Shown in pieces: positions 46,410 through 58,427 of a stretch of 64,000 nucleotides of DNA. The stretch spans positions 496,001-560,000 of the forward strand of contig SAUG01000009.1 of assembly GCA_011316305.1 (NCBI GenBank), written 5' to 3'. The position numbers and the translations under genes are program-made. The notes under the pieces are model-generated. The model saw only the letters and a program-made list of their open reading frames with translations, did not search any database and was not told the origin of the DNA. The number at the start of each line of letters is the position of its first letter. The stretch's first letter is position 1. Source of the DNA: Rusavskia elegans. Taxonomy: Eukaryota > Ascomycota > Lecanoromycetes > Teloschistales > Teloschistaceae.

Positions 46410-49400
46410 TCATCCACCGAAATCGAACTTCAACGCAATCGTCGGCTCCGCACCTTCCTCAGCACCGGTCCCTGCCTCTCCCCTCCCACTCCGCCCACCA
46501 CCACCACCACCACCGCCGCCCCCTTCCCGTATAACCTGTTCGATAAACGACCGCATCTCCGAGTCCATTCCAGCCACCAGGCCCCGGAAAACAGGCAGAA
46601 GCGGTCCCCAGGCGAGCTCAGTGATCCGGCGAGTCGCAGTATCGTTGTACGCCGCTTCGCCATCCACTCTCGCTCTGTACAATAGAGTTGGTAGGACAAT
46701 CGCCATTGCTGCAGCCGCTTTGTTTTCATCGTTTGCGTGCAGAGCTACGAAAGTCGTTAGGGCCTGTGCGATGATAGTCTTTGCGTTTTCCGAATCTGGA
46801 TTTGCTGGGGCGGCGGCTGGGGTGGTGACGGTTGCCACAAGGCGAGGGAACAGATACCGTGCTATTGCTTCATCGGTTTCGTTCTTGGGGTTCGTGAGTA
46901 ACAGTGAGCGTAAACATCCCGCGGCGACCTTGGCTAAGCCTAGATCTTGCAGGCAGTCGAGTGTAGCTTCTAGTGCCGCAAATACTAGAGGCTCGTCTGC
47001 GGCGATGACACTCGATGCGGTGGTTAAGAGGATAGATGTGGTCAAAAGGGTATTCTTTGCGCAAGCCAGCGAAGACTCGTGTTCCCGTCGCTGTGCGACA
47101 CCAAGTATGGCAAGAAGCCGGTGCAGACACGTCTTGACTTGGGGAGCGATTGGTGAAGAGCTTGATTGACCGTCGTCGAGCGCTAATTTCTGGATAAAGC
47201 GTCTGAATCCTGGAAGAGTTTGTGGGACGACTGCAACTTGACATGCCGGCGTGCTGAGGATGACGGAGAAGATATGCAGGATGCTTGCGTACAGATCTGT
47301 CTTGATGATCGAGGGGAAGATGCCCGAGGCTTCAACGAGCGCCTCGAAGCCATTGCGAATCAATGAGACAGCTTCATCAGAGAGCTGTTCACGTGGCGCC
47401 AATTTGGAGTCCGCGATGTTGGGCAGAGCATTTGTCAGTATAAGCACATTGACTCTCGCCAGCTCAAACAACTGCTCGATATCCTCATTCAAATCGCTGC
47501 ATGTATCTCCTTCCTCAACCGCAGAAGGATGAGTCAGACAGAGCGTTTTTGCGATATCTACCAAAATTGTCTGCACGGCGAGACCTTCGGTGAGAGCCAA
47601 GCGGTCAAATACTTCGACGGTCTCCGAGAAGACAGCGTCTTGGAAGATGGCATTGCCTGCTACGGCCGGCGACAGGATCTTCTTCAATGCTGAGAGAATC
47701 TTCAGGACGTCACCAGGTGACTCGTGATTCGAACGAGTCACCAGCGCTTCGACAGCAATGCCGAAGAGAACAAAGAAGAAGGCGACAGGCTCATCGCGAT
47801 AGGCAATGTTCGTCTTGGGGGTATCACCGTTCATTTGGGTTGTGCTGGACCTGCCTTCAAGAGCGGCAAAGACGAAATTAGGGTCTTGCTCGATGAGACT
47901 CGCAATAGCATCGACGAGCTCAAGCCACGAGTCTTGATAGAACTAGAAGACGCTATCAGCTACTGTGGTAGCAAGTTGAGAGACGGCAAATACCTTTAGC
48001 AATGTCTTACGATTCAAGGCAGCGTAGACGGTTTCAAGGCTCTCATCAGGACGCGGAGGTCCAGTGTGGCTTGAAATATCAGGCTCGAATCTTAATCGTG
48101 CGAACTCTTGGAGCGAGGATAGCCATAAAGGCAACAGCTTGCCAACGTGAGGATCCACGACTTTGTCTAGATATCGTTGCTCTGTGCGCGCCACTTGCAG
48201 CTCAGCCCAAGCTGACAGAACGGCCATTCGAACCATAGTCTGCGCATTGGAGCTCAGCCCACGAAGATCGCCGACAGCTGCCTCTTGCGAGTCGTTAGCT
48301 GTAAGGGCTTGTTAGCGACGACATAGTAAGGAACAAGTTGATGCCTTACCAGTGAAACTGTCCAAAGCACCGACAAGTAGCTTCAGTATTCTACCCATCC
48401 GCTCCACGTCCGTAACCATGCCAGTCGCGATGAATGTAGCGCAGACATTGACAGCAGCTGAGGCTAACTCGGGAGACGAGTCTGCATTGAAGGCCGGCGT
48501 CAGTGCAGAGCTGACCTGGGCCTGATACTGCTCGAGCAGAAGTGCTTCCGAGAAATCAGGATCAGGGGTTGATCCAAATATCTACACCCAATCAGCTTAA
48601 TACTAAAGGGGAAGAACCATGTCCATTTACCATCAGAATCTGATTGATCAGCTTCAGACCGCCGACTTGAAGCTCGACCACTGAGGATGTTGACGCGTGA
48701 AAGGCCATACGGATCACGTCTCCAACTTTGGTTTGCAGTATGTTGCCTGCAGTTGAGTTGCTATCAAGATCCAGATCTTTGCCAATAGCAGCGACAAGCT
48801 TGCTTAAGCATTGCAGGGCGAATACCCTTACCTGCCATCGCAATAGCTCCTGAGAAGGCTCTGAAACAGCGGCTGCACCTTGATCCTTAGTCTCGCCCGT
48901 GGCAAAGCCGGCCACCTCTTCATCCTGGAGATCAGGTTCAGCAACTGGTTTGGCACTCTGTGGAGCTTCTTCCTTTTGTGTTGCTGCGCTCTTCGTGAGC
49001 ACTTGCTGGATACGCACAATCCATACGGCGGCTTCTGTAAGACTCGTCTGTCCTAGCCAAGCTTCAATGAGAGTTGTGATTCCATCGAGATTGGGACGGT
49101 CATTCAATGTTAGCCAGATTTGTTCCTCGAATCCTTCGCTCGCAAGCTGGAATACTAGTCGAGCGTCCCGCCGGATTAAATTGTACAGACCATCCGTTGC
49201 AAGTGCGCAAATTGACCTGTCGGAAGACTGTATGTCTTGCTGTAGACGCTTTACATAGCTTGAAAGGTCAACATGTCCTGGATCATAGAGATACATGTGT
49301 TCCCAACATCGTAAACCCTCTGCTCGAACATCTGGTGAACTGTCGCGTTCAAATTGGGTCAAGAGAGAGACCACGAGCTCTCGTACCTTGCTCATGTCTT

Positions 49401-52400
49401 GTAAATCAGGTCCAAGGACATTTATCACGGAATCGATAGCTCGGGCCACTGCAGTCGGTGTAGGTACTTCGCATATTGAGTTCGACGTTGCCAGCGCAGC
49501 ACACTCTTCATTGTGCGTATCAAAAGACCAGGCTTGAGCTAGCAATCCCAACGTACTCGAGACGTAAGCAGAAAATGCAAGCCCTGCAGAGTCAGCAACT
49601 TGAGCAAGCGCCTCGATCGCGCCGAAGTGAACGACAGGATGCGGATCACTGCATAGCGACATTAGAACACCATGTATTTTCTTCAGGTGTAAACCGGCTG
49701 CCATCCCTCCAACATTGGAATGTATCGAGCCCAAAGCCATTGCATAGCCCGCGCGAGCGTTGGGATCTCGGTTGGACACAATAAGATCTATAAGAGTGTT
49801 GACTTCATTGGTTGTGAAAGTATTCCCAGAGCTATTGCAGAGTCTTCCCAGGGCTTCATATCCAAGATGTCGTAAATGCCGATCGGGGTCAATGATGAAG
49901 CCCTAGAAGCACCACGGATGAGCAACACGACTGATGCTGTCTGGAGTACGAGAGACATACCCTGAGCAGTGCTTGCAAAGCCTTCTCTACGGCGGGATGC
50001 TTTATATCCCCGGCTTCTGCAGACACCTCGCCAACTGCTACTTTGGTAGCCCCCAGAAGTGCCAACGCTGTGTTGATAACGACCGCAGCTTTTCGCCCCG
50101 GCGACCTTTGTAACGTCCCACCAGAGACAAGTGTCATGAGCTGCTCCAGTGCGAATTCTTGTACCTTAGGGCTCTGGGTGGGCAATACTACCGCAAAAAG
50201 AGCAATTGCAGAATTGGTTACCTCCGTCGCGGGAGGGTCTGGTACCTCATGTACCTCCGAGCTGTTCCGGATATGAATATAAACAGAGTCGTGTTCTCTT
50301 GCTCCGCATATAGGTGTGACGAGCTGAGAACATTAGTTGCCTGTAATATTTACGACAGAGAGTTGGAACCCACTGCGTCGTCAATATCGACATGATCGTC
50401 GGTCTTGTCCTGCCAGCGAACACGTTCGGGTGATATTCCTTCGCCAGGCAGAGGTTTTATAGTCTGGCCCTGGACCATACCAGACACGCCAAACCCACGG
50501 TTATCTGCAACGTCCCAGATGCTGTCAAAGCTCGCGGCAGAATTGGCTATCGATGACTCTAGAGAGCCAGGCGAATAAGACGGGTCCGCAAATAATGTGA
50601 CTGCAAGACTAAGTAATTTGGACTCGCCCAGTGCATCAGTGCTGGATATAGGACCGAAGTTGATCAATCGCGTGTAGCACTGGAGGACTCTGCGACGGAG
50701 CATGACGACAAGGTCAGAAAAGTGCAGTGCAGGAACAATCCTTGATGAAGGATCTTCGTCCTTTACCTTTGCTGGCAAGGTGTCTAGAAAGTCAACTGTA
50801 TTCTGCAGCAGACCAGCAATACGTATAGAGACATCGAGTGTGACAAGCCTTTGGTTGGGTTCAAGGAATGACAAGACTGATCCCAGAGCGCATTCTCTGA
50901 CATGCGTGAGGTAGCTCAGCTCAGCTAGATCTCGCTGGACACTGTTTTCTCTTGTGAGCGGCTTCGGTAAAGCGTTACGCCAAAGTAGTAAGAGCTGTGG
51001 AACATGGATCTTGACGAAGTCCGGACCCATTGACATCAGGCCACCGATAAGGATCCATGCGACCTGCACTTGAGTACTGGAAGCGCGAAGCTCGGCTTTG
51101 GCACTATTCTTGAGCAGATCGTTCGCAATTGAGAGAGCGCGCGAGCTGATCTCCAGCGATCCGTAAAGCGGTTGTAATGGAGAAACACTCAACACAGCAG
51201 CCAGACCGTTTGCAAAGCCAATGCATCGGCGGTGAGAATGACGCCCGCTTGTTAGATGATTCAGTTCACGGGTAGCGTTATTCATACAAATAGAAGCGCA
51301 ATGTATGAGTTGCTGCGGGCATGCTAGGACAAAGGCGCGCAGACAGTAGGCAGCATGAATCTGAACCGTATAACTTGGATGTTGGAGGACTTGAATGAGA
51401 GCATCTTGACATGAGTCGCCGATGGTCGCAAATACGGACCCAAGCGATTCGATCAGAGACGCCAACGCATTGAGAGCTCCTACTAGAGCCTGCTTCGATG
51501 GTTCTGCGATCTCTTTCACGACCTGAGGATAATTCTTCAGTATATTATTGACTAGCGTCTTTGCTGCATTCAGTCGTCCAGATTCCGCTAGGACCTGCGA
51601 AGCCAGGCAATCTGCCAGTATTTTTTGAACATATTTGCGAGTAAGTAAGAGGCGATACCGATCGTAAGAGATTGTGGCATTGCCTAGAAGCTCGGAGAAG
51701 AGGTGGCTGGCAATCTCTCCGTATGATGCCTGCACCACACCACTGTCAAGTCTCTTTAAGACTCGAATATAGCAATAGGTGATGGCTGCTCTTGCCTTGT
51801 TAGTGGTCGTGGAGCGCACATAGTGGGAAGATAGCTGGCCGAGCGAATCGGGAAGGTTAAGCTCAAGCTTCACAACAACTTTCCTTGCCACCGGTGACGA
51901 TGGACGTGACGGATCACCATCCTCGTCTTCAAAGGGTGTGGCCTGATTCTTGGCTGGCTTTTTGCTCTTCTTGGGCTTCGAGGCTGATCGAGATGGCGCT
52001 GCATCGCTGTATGCTTTCACTAGTATCGTAGCCAGGCACGATGCCGCGGCTCGTCGAGCCAGGGCGATTGGGCTATCGCAAGTCTTCCAAATCGTCGTCT
52101 TTAAAGCTTCGAATTCAACGGCTGAATCGAAGTATGAGGTGCTTCTGACGAGTTCTTCGAGGCACCGACATGCGTTCGCTTGAACCAGAGCTGCCTTGTC
52201 CCCGGACGCCGCTCCTCGGGCGGTCTTCCAGATATCTTTCGCTATGGTCTCGTCGACAGAGGCCTGTACAGATCCGACCAACTTTTCTAACGTTCGGAAT
52301 ATAGCAGCACGGAGGCCTGTATGGGTCTGGGCTGTCTTGATAAGTCGTAGCAGATGTGAGCATGTCACGCTGGAAAGGGTGATAGCACTGTCTCCAGCTG

Positions 52401-52839
52401 CTTTGTAGACTTCGCCCAGACAGTACACGGCAGCGTGCCTGCTGTGGAGCTCCTTCTCATTCTTGCCGGCGGAAATAATGGCCACCAACTGATTGATGGA
52501 TTCGTAAAGCGGTTTTCTATCCCCTTTGCTCAGCATATAGCTCCAACATCTCCCCAAGCTGTTGCGAATGACTCGAGTCGGGACAGGCGCTGCGAGTTGA
52601 ACGATCTGTAAGAGTTCCTTTGTGACTTGTGATTGCTGTAGGCATGTTTCTTCGTGATTCAATGAGCACACGTAATTTTCGAGACTGAGGGTGAAGGTCA
52701 AGAGATAGAGGTTTTGCTGTTCAGAAGGAAGGGAGTGCAGTCTATTGATGTCGAGTTGCACGGTAGAGGCCTTTGACGCCTGTTCTTGGGCTGCAGATGT
52801 GCCATGAATGCCATTGGTCTTTTCCTGGGACTTGGACAT
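46410..52839 (-). CDS. LAA1: HEAT-repeat protein LAA1/HEATR5, AP-1 accessory
   Basis: A very large alpha-solenoid that binds AP-1 clathrin adaptors and helps traffic between trans-Golgi and endosomes. Six minus-strand exons (52839-50374, 50323-49961, 49902-48631, 48581-48350, 48298-47994, 47942-46410) give 2056 aa, in phase throughout; introns are 49-58 bp. The N-terminal 250 residues show the family pattern (SLENYVCSLNHEE, SRHAAVYCLGEVY, ANACRCLEELVRST). HEAT-like helix pairs run through the rest (for example GYEALGRLCN, RAGYAMALGSIH, HFGAIEALAQVAD). Near the end is an uninterrupted run of about ten glycines (46495-46530 on DNA), followed by a short acidic tail ending FDFGG. The assignment rests on overall pattern, since HEAT proteins lack catalytic motifs. 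Confidence 0.88.
46495..46530. repeat. (CCA/CCG)n triplet run encoding polyglycine in LAA1
   Basis: Pure CCN triplets on the plus strand encode about ten consecutive Gly residues in the minus-strand LAA1 C-terminal tail. Length variation between strains is expected from slippage. Confidence 0.85.
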
Positions 52840-53136
52840 GAAAGCACAAGCAGAGATTGACAGATATCCGTAAGCACCTGTACACGATACAATGAAGTAC
52901 TTTGGTAGTGGTGAGAACCTTTAATATTCGATGCAAACCAGAGCTGTGATTGGTTGTTCATCATTGAATGCCAAGACCTAGGAACAAGTCCCCAGTCGAG
53001 ACCTCGACGTCGAAGCCACAACATCGAATCCTCGATCTCGCCTACACATACACATGGCTCGACTTCAAAGACCTCTTGAAGCCTGAAAATCTACAGACTT
53101 CTCAACAATTCTCCATCGACCGTCACGGAAGCACGA
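52840..53136. promoter_or_regulatory. Divergent promoter, LAA1 and CWC21
   Basis: Only 297 bp separate the start codons of two outward-facing genes, so the promoters must overlap or be shared. I see no TATA box or recognised motif. Confidence 0.5.
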
Positions 53137-53664
53137 ATGTCCTCCAACGTTGGGCTCACCACCCCCCGTGGCTCCGGCACCTCTGGCTACGTCCAACGCA
53201 ACCTCTCCAACCTCCGACCCCGCGACAACTCCTTCTCTCCATACCCCACTGACTCTCTCAAACACCGCCAACGCCAACCAAATGCAGAAATCCTTGAGCA
53301 TGACCGCTTGCGCCAAATAGAAGTCCAAGTCTTCAACCTCCGTGACAAGCTCGAAGATGAAGAAGTCGAGGAGGATGAGATAGAAGCCCAGACCGAAGCC
53401 TTACGGAGAAAGCTTCTGTCCAGTAATGACGGGGATCAGGTGAAGGGCGATGGGAAAGGGAAGAAAGGATTGAAGGTGCATCAGGTGCATGAGTTGGCCA
53501 AGGCGAAGATTGAGGAAAGTGAGCGCTTGAGGAGGGCCTTGGGGATTAGAGAGGATTATGAGGAGGGTGGGCATTGGAAGCGAGGGGAGGAGAGACTGAG
53601 GGAGGGAATACCCGAAGCGAAGAATGAAGATGGAGGGCGAGCGCTGAAGAAGGAGAGGTGGTGA
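53137..53664 (+). CDS. CWC21: Pre-mRNA splicing factor Cwc21/Cwf21
   Basis: A spliceosome component near the catalytic core (Prp8/Snu114; SRRM2-like N-terminus), important for 5' splice site use. The 175-aa single-exon protein begins MSSNVGLTTPRGSGTSGYVQ, the near-invariant start of the family. The cwf21 helical region is at about 55-95 (HDRLRQIEVQVFNLRDKLED, then EEVEEDEIEAQTEALRRKL), followed by a basic, charged tail (KGKKGLKVHQVHELAKAKIEES). Length is close to the fungal norm. Sense-strand composition flips from C-rich before about 53390 to G-rich after it. Confidence 0.95.
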   Translation: MSSNVGLTTPRGSGTSGYVQRNLSNLRPRDNSFSPYPTDSLKHRQRQPNAEILEHDRLRQIEVQVFNLRDKLEDEEVEEDEIEAQTEALRRKLLSSNDGDQVKGDGKGKKGLKVHQVHELAKAKIEESERLRRALGIREDYEEGGHWKRGEERLREGIPEAKNEDGGRALKKERW

Positions 53665-54563
53665 TGATCGACCTGATCAATGTTTGGTGGAGTTCAGGCA
53701 GGGATGATACCATTAGGCGTGGACTTGGGCATTAAAGCTGGCGCAGTGAAGACCTGGCATTACCTGCTGAGAACGCAGGTTGGTCTGAGATCTCAACTTC
53801 TTCCCTCCTCCCTCCCCCCTTTCATTCTTTCGCTCCATCCACCTCCTTCTCCTTCTCCCTCACCTGCTCTCTCTCTTCCACAACCTCCCAGATAACAGCA
53901 TCGTCTTCAGCGGCAGTACCCCCATATCCCATCACTGGCCGGCGCGTTAACTGTGGTATCGATTGTCCAACCAGCCAAACGAGGACATAAGCCCTCGTCT
54001 CTGCATTAGATACTGGTACCGACTAAGGTGGTGATGCTCTGCGTAAGTGCTGGGCTAGCTGCGAGGTCCTACGATACCGCCCTCTTCATTTGCTACACTC
54101 TCCCTCTTGCTTCTGGGTGATCATCACGCCGGCTCCGCGGACCTATCAATTGTTTTTCCTTATCTGCATGCTTTTCTTGGAGTTCTGGTGCTGCGATTTC
54201 CGTTGTGACATACTTGCTTTCTCATGTGTTTTTGGGTCTCCCTATCTCTTGGACCTCCGCTAATCTACCTTGTTTTCTCTGCCTCTTCTCTCTCCCATCT
54301 GGTCGAGCCTCGCTATACACGGGCGTCAGGAGGATAACTTTGGCAAGGGACTTGTGGCATCGTACCTTCTACTTGTCTCTTAGGCTTGAGTGTACTCGAA
54401 AAATTAAGTATCGTTGTAGAGTTTAGATTATCCATGCCATGGATTTCGACACTACAAGCAATATTTCAGATCCACATTTACATACAAGTCATATCGTATC
54501 ATTACTATACATAGTTCACCCAGCCACCACAATTCCTGGTACCCAAACAATCCCATCCCGAAA
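53665..54563. other. Intergenic between convergent CWC21 and the isomerase gene
   Basis: This 0.9 kb includes a strong pyrimidine tract (CCCTCC/CTTCTCC repeats, about 53800-53890) and more CT-rich DNA at 54220-54300. There is no protein-like frame. Confidence 0.5.
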
Positions 54564-55437
54564 TCACAGCTTATGTTTCTTCTGCCCACTCGCAATCTTC
54601 ATAAACTCCCGCTGCGGCACCCCCTCAACAAATCTCTCCAGCCCACCCAAAACCTCCGCAACCCCCTGCGCATCCATCCGCTCTCTCTCCGGCTTCCGAA
54701 TCAGCTCCTTGACTTTAATCAAGCTATCACTATTCAAATGATCTCCAAGTCGTTCCTTAACTTCCTTCAAAACCTCCGGCAAGAATTTCTCATCCTCCTC
54801 ACCTTTCTTGACCGGGAAGATCTTGTTCACGAATCCGGTATGAAGCAGCTCCTCCGATGTAATTCTCTTGCTCATTATCAATGCTTCGTTGGCCTTGCTG
54901 ATGCCGAGTCTCTGCACAAAGGCATAGCTGGATCCTCCTTCGGCTACCAGTCCCAGTGAAGTGAACGGAGTGAGCAGGAAGGTGGATGGAGTGCAGTATA
55001 TGAAATCGCTGAAGGCGATCAGTGCCGCGGAAAGTCCGATTGCAGGGCCATTGAGTGCGGTGATCAGGATCTTGGGATGTGTGTAGAAGGCGTTTGTGAT
55101 TTCGAGGTTGTTTGCTACGAACGAAGATAGCCATTGACGGCGGGCGTCAGACCCGGTGCTTTGAGTATCTCGGGAGATGGAGACGTCTGCGCCGCTAGTT
55201 GTATTGTTAATTTCGGTCTTGCCAGTGGGTTGAGAGAGCTCACGCTGAGAAATACCGGCCTTTGCCAGTTAGGATGGTGATGTAAATGTCATTGCGGGCA
55301 GCTATCTCTCGCATCAAGCGGGAGACGCGGTAGTAGAGGTCCTGGGTCAAGGCATTGAGCTTTTCGGGTAAGTTAAGCGTGATGATAGCGATCTTGCCGT
55401 CGATTGTGAGAGTGACAGACTTCTCAGGGGACGACAT
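54564..55437 (-). CDS. Peroxisomal delta3,delta2-enoyl-CoA isomerase (ECI/crotonase family)
   Basis: Shifts cis/trans-3 double bonds to trans-2 so that unsaturated fatty acids can enter beta-oxidation. Exons 55437-55244 and 55194-54564 (49-bp intron) give 274 aa. The crotonase fold shows IAIITLNLPEKLNAL at the start, the oxyanion-hole pieces FSAGADVS (about 63-70, restored by splicing) and LNGPAIGLSAALI, and the isomerase-type catalytic Glu at about 150 in GLVAEGG. Hydratases need a second Glu that is not evident here. The C-terminus HKL is a PTS1 variant, placing the protein in peroxisomes, as for yeast Eci1 with HRL. An Eci1/Dci1-like role is favoured over a broad hydratase. Confidence 0.9.
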
Positions 55438-55801
55438 GGCTACGGTAATTTAGGATGTAGGTAACCGTTGATGGTAGGGATAGACGGGGAGGAAGTTCTA
55501 ACAAGTTGGAGGACGTCGAGTCAAGTGATTGCCAGCAATCCATCTTAAAACTTGAATAATGCCATCATATCTCCTATGAAGCTTTCTGTTACGCCCCCTC
55601 AGCTTCTTCGTAAGACCACTCGATGCCGAGGTACATTTGGGATACTCGTACTGTTATCTTATCGTATGCCGCGCGCCAAACGCGTCTGAATCATCCCAGA
55701 GTTCACTTCATTAGTTCATTTGTCCGTCAAAAAGTCCTGCCCTGTTGTAACGGTGGCCATCCTAATCCGCATTCCTCCTTAAACAACTCCGCAAACCGAA
55801 C
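55438..55801. promoter_or_regulatory. Divergent promoter, isomerase and PET100
   Basis: These 364 bp lie between outward-facing genes. No oleate-response-like pair or other known site could be read with confidence. Confidence 0.4.
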
Positions 55802-56123
55802 ATGGGTGGCTCCACTCTCGAGATCTTCAAGGTCAGCTCCAAATCATACAGCCAGCCCCCCCAACATTAACATTCAAATTTAGTTCGGAATGTACATCAT
55901 GTTCCCCATCGGCTGGATGTACTACTTCGGCACCAATCTCGAACAACGCTTCGCTGTACCCGATTTCTGGCCAGCGCCCGAAACAACGCACAAAATCCCC
56001 TTCGAACGGGACGAACTCAAAGCGGAGCTGGAGAGATTACGGACGCGGAGATTAGAGGCGAGGGCGAGGAGGTTGCAGGAAGCGCAGAGTCAGGGCGAGG
56101 GAAGGGGGCAGGGCGAAGGTTGA
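55802..56123 (+). CDS. PET100: Cytochrome c oxidase assembly protein Pet100
   Basis: A small inner-membrane chaperone for complex IV assembly. The first exon is only 30 nt (55802-55831, MGGSTLEIFK). After a 52-bp intron (55832-55883) exon 2 runs to 56123, giving 89 aa. The joined start MGGSTLEIFK-FGMYIMFPIG followed by WMYYFGTNLEQRF is the family signature, with one membrane helix at about 11-28. The rest is Arg/Glu-rich coiled coil (ELERLRTRRLEARARRLQEA) ending in a G/Q/E-rich tail. Translating only the long frame from 55890 would miss the conserved N-terminus. Confidence 0.95.
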
Positions 56124-56479
56124 AGTGTCATCATGAGGTGTTGCACCTGGCGGCGTTTGGAAGGGGAATGGTGTACAGCACAGGGGTGTAGCTGGTGTCG
56201 AGATGACTTCGCATTTTAAGGAGAAGTGCAGGCTGGGCGTCGGCCCAGGGTCATTCCCAAATCATATGATGATAAGGCGATATGCGAGCCCGCGACGGGG
56301 TGAGAGCAGAAGCAAGACCGCTTGTTCATGTACGGATTTCGCCAGCACGGTCCAATGACACTCGACACGATCTCTACGAGGCACCGAATATGTACAGAAT
56401 AATATTTAGAATGTCGGATAGCCTGATCAGGCGGCATTATGATAAACAGCCTGGACATTCGAGTCTCCCTCTATCTGAC
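56124..56479. other. Spacer between convergent PET100 and TACO1
   Basis: The 3' flanks of two genes, 356 bp. I see nothing distinctive. Confidence 0.45.
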
Positions 56480-57432
56480 CTATGTCCTGTTAGCTGAAGG
56501 CAGAGGCCTGATGGAGGAATACTGAAGCGCACCGATAATGTCATCAAGAGCCAGTCGAGGTTCTTCCTCCATCTCTTGGATATCGATTACAGATTCGGGC
56601 CGTGCCACCCATATTATCTCATAGTTTGCAAGAGTCAACCCAAGAGAAGCTGATAGGCTCTGGGCGATGGAAGCTGTCTCGTTTGGCTCGGTGTATACGG
56701 ATAGCGATTTCGGGTCCTCGCCAAGGTCCATATCAAGTGCTCCAGCCTCAAGAACCTGTTCCATAATGTGCTCCTCCTCGAGCTCACGTGTGGACTTTAG
56801 CAGGATGTGACCGCGTCTGTCGAAATGGTGACTTGTTGGCGTGACCATACCACCAGCTTCTTTCACCAGGAGGCGGAGATCCTCCAGCGTTCTTTTCTTG
56901 TTGTCGGTCTGACATTCAATGATTGTGGAGACGGAAGGTGGAAGCATAGCTTCGACGGTCAGCGCCTGGAGAGGATGGCCCTTTAAGGAAAGGCCTCTGC
57001 CTTTGGCGATGGCGCGTTCGATGAGGTCTTTGGGAAAGCCGGTTTTCTTTGCCTGAGCGACGAGGGTCGAAAGCTCCGAGTTGCTGGTTGGATCACCTCC
57101 ATATTCTGGCAAAGGTAAGCACAGTGGTAATGCGATGAGTAGATGGCATGCGCACTCCTGACGGCTTCTTGGATGCTGCGAGACCATTGTGAACGCTCTT
57201 TGCTCCGCACAGCCTGGGGCAGATTCGTAAGTGCACGTAGGCGGATAGCGATAAGGCTACACTCAAGGTGTTTCGATAGACTCACATCTACTTTGATTTT
57301 GTCATGCTTAATCTTCGACCAGCGATTATGCCCTGAGGCGAGGGATAGAGCGGTGGAAAAAGCCCGGAGGCCCACAGGCGGCGGGATGCGAGTGTTGATA
57401 ATTAGGCGCGAACATGGTATCACTGCTGCCAT
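56480..57432 (-). CDS. TACO1: Mitochondrial YebC/TACO1-type translational activator
   Basis: The DUF28 family; animal TACO1 promotes translation of mitochondrial COX1, and bacterial relatives rescue polyproline stalling. Minus-strand exons 57432-57286, 57213-57156 and 57105-56480 give 276 aa in phase. Residues 1-30 form a presequence (IPCSRLIINTR, AFSTALS). The domain begins SGHNRWSKIKHDKIKVD, jumps the 72-bp intron to AVRSKERSQWSRSIQEAVR, and after a second 50-bp intron continues YGGDPTSNSELSTLVAQAKK and PKDLIERAIAKG. Later blocks (VEAMLPPSVSTIIECQTDNK; RRGHILLK) match the family. The start is the Met directly before the presequence; the open frame extends upstream to 57603 without similarity. 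The second donor is GTGCGC, non-consensus but also close to the one used in CRD1. Confidence 0.9.
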
Positions 57433-58427
57433 GTAAGAACAAGAAACATCGTGTTCCCAAATTAGAGCACGACATCGATATTGCAGGATCTCCGGGAAAT
57501 CCCGCTTCTGGCCGCTTGCGATATGATATAAGGTAATAAGGGTCCTGCAATCCGCACACGTGGAGGAGCCAATCAAGAAGCGAGTCCAGAGGGCCCACTT
57601 CACCGCCTAATAAGTACCCAAAAAGAGAATAACCTTACAAATAAGAGCTTACCTTGAGTTCTATTCAAAAACAATAACGGAATAGCGTTGCAAAATAGTC
57701 GGTTCAGCCGTTGAACCAAGGTCTTACATGGTTGTGCGGATAGCAAGACCCTCTAAAAACCGTCACACAGCGTCTTGATCTGCAGGTCGCGGAGTCGCTG
57801 CTTCGCTGTTATACTACAATATCGTACTCCTCGGAACGGTAAGTGGAATCTGGGCCAACTTTCTTTTTTCGGGGTGTGATGTACGAAGGGGACATGTGCT
57901 ATATACGAGGATATCACAAGAACATTGGATACCTTGTTTCGCCAGCAACCATATGAGGCTGCAGTACCGCTTCTCTTCTGCTTTCGCTGGTTCGTGAGAT
58001 GCACACAAATATCCGGTGGATGTAGTCGAAGTGGTGTGAGGCATCGGTACGTTGACCGCTTTCTCGGCGCTTTCTTATGTACCTTCCTATCCGTTTCCAA
58101 AACCCACTTGATCGGGCGTTCATCAAGACATGATCATGCCAAAAGACACCTGGAACCAGCCTCAAATAAGCCGGTGTTCTTGACTCCCATATTCCTTTCC
58201 ATGCGCTACGAGACTGACCCAATGTCGTCCACTGTTTGATATCCATTGTCCAGTCCAGCCCCGGAGCAACCCGGCATCACGGGAGCAGACACGACAACCT
58301 CTCGGATCTCAATATGAGGGCTTGATGACTCCCCTATCATCTGGGCTTGTCAGTGCTCACACCGATGCGAGGGCCCATGCTCTATAGGTTGAAAGGCTAA
58401 CTCTAAGACCCCAAGAAGCATCCAATC
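57433..58427. other. Intergenic, 1 kb, left of the decayed gene cluster
   Basis: Short overlapping ORFs occur on both strands (longest about 115 codons), none with recognisable content. It marks the passage from intact genes to the pseudogene tract. Confidence 0.4.
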
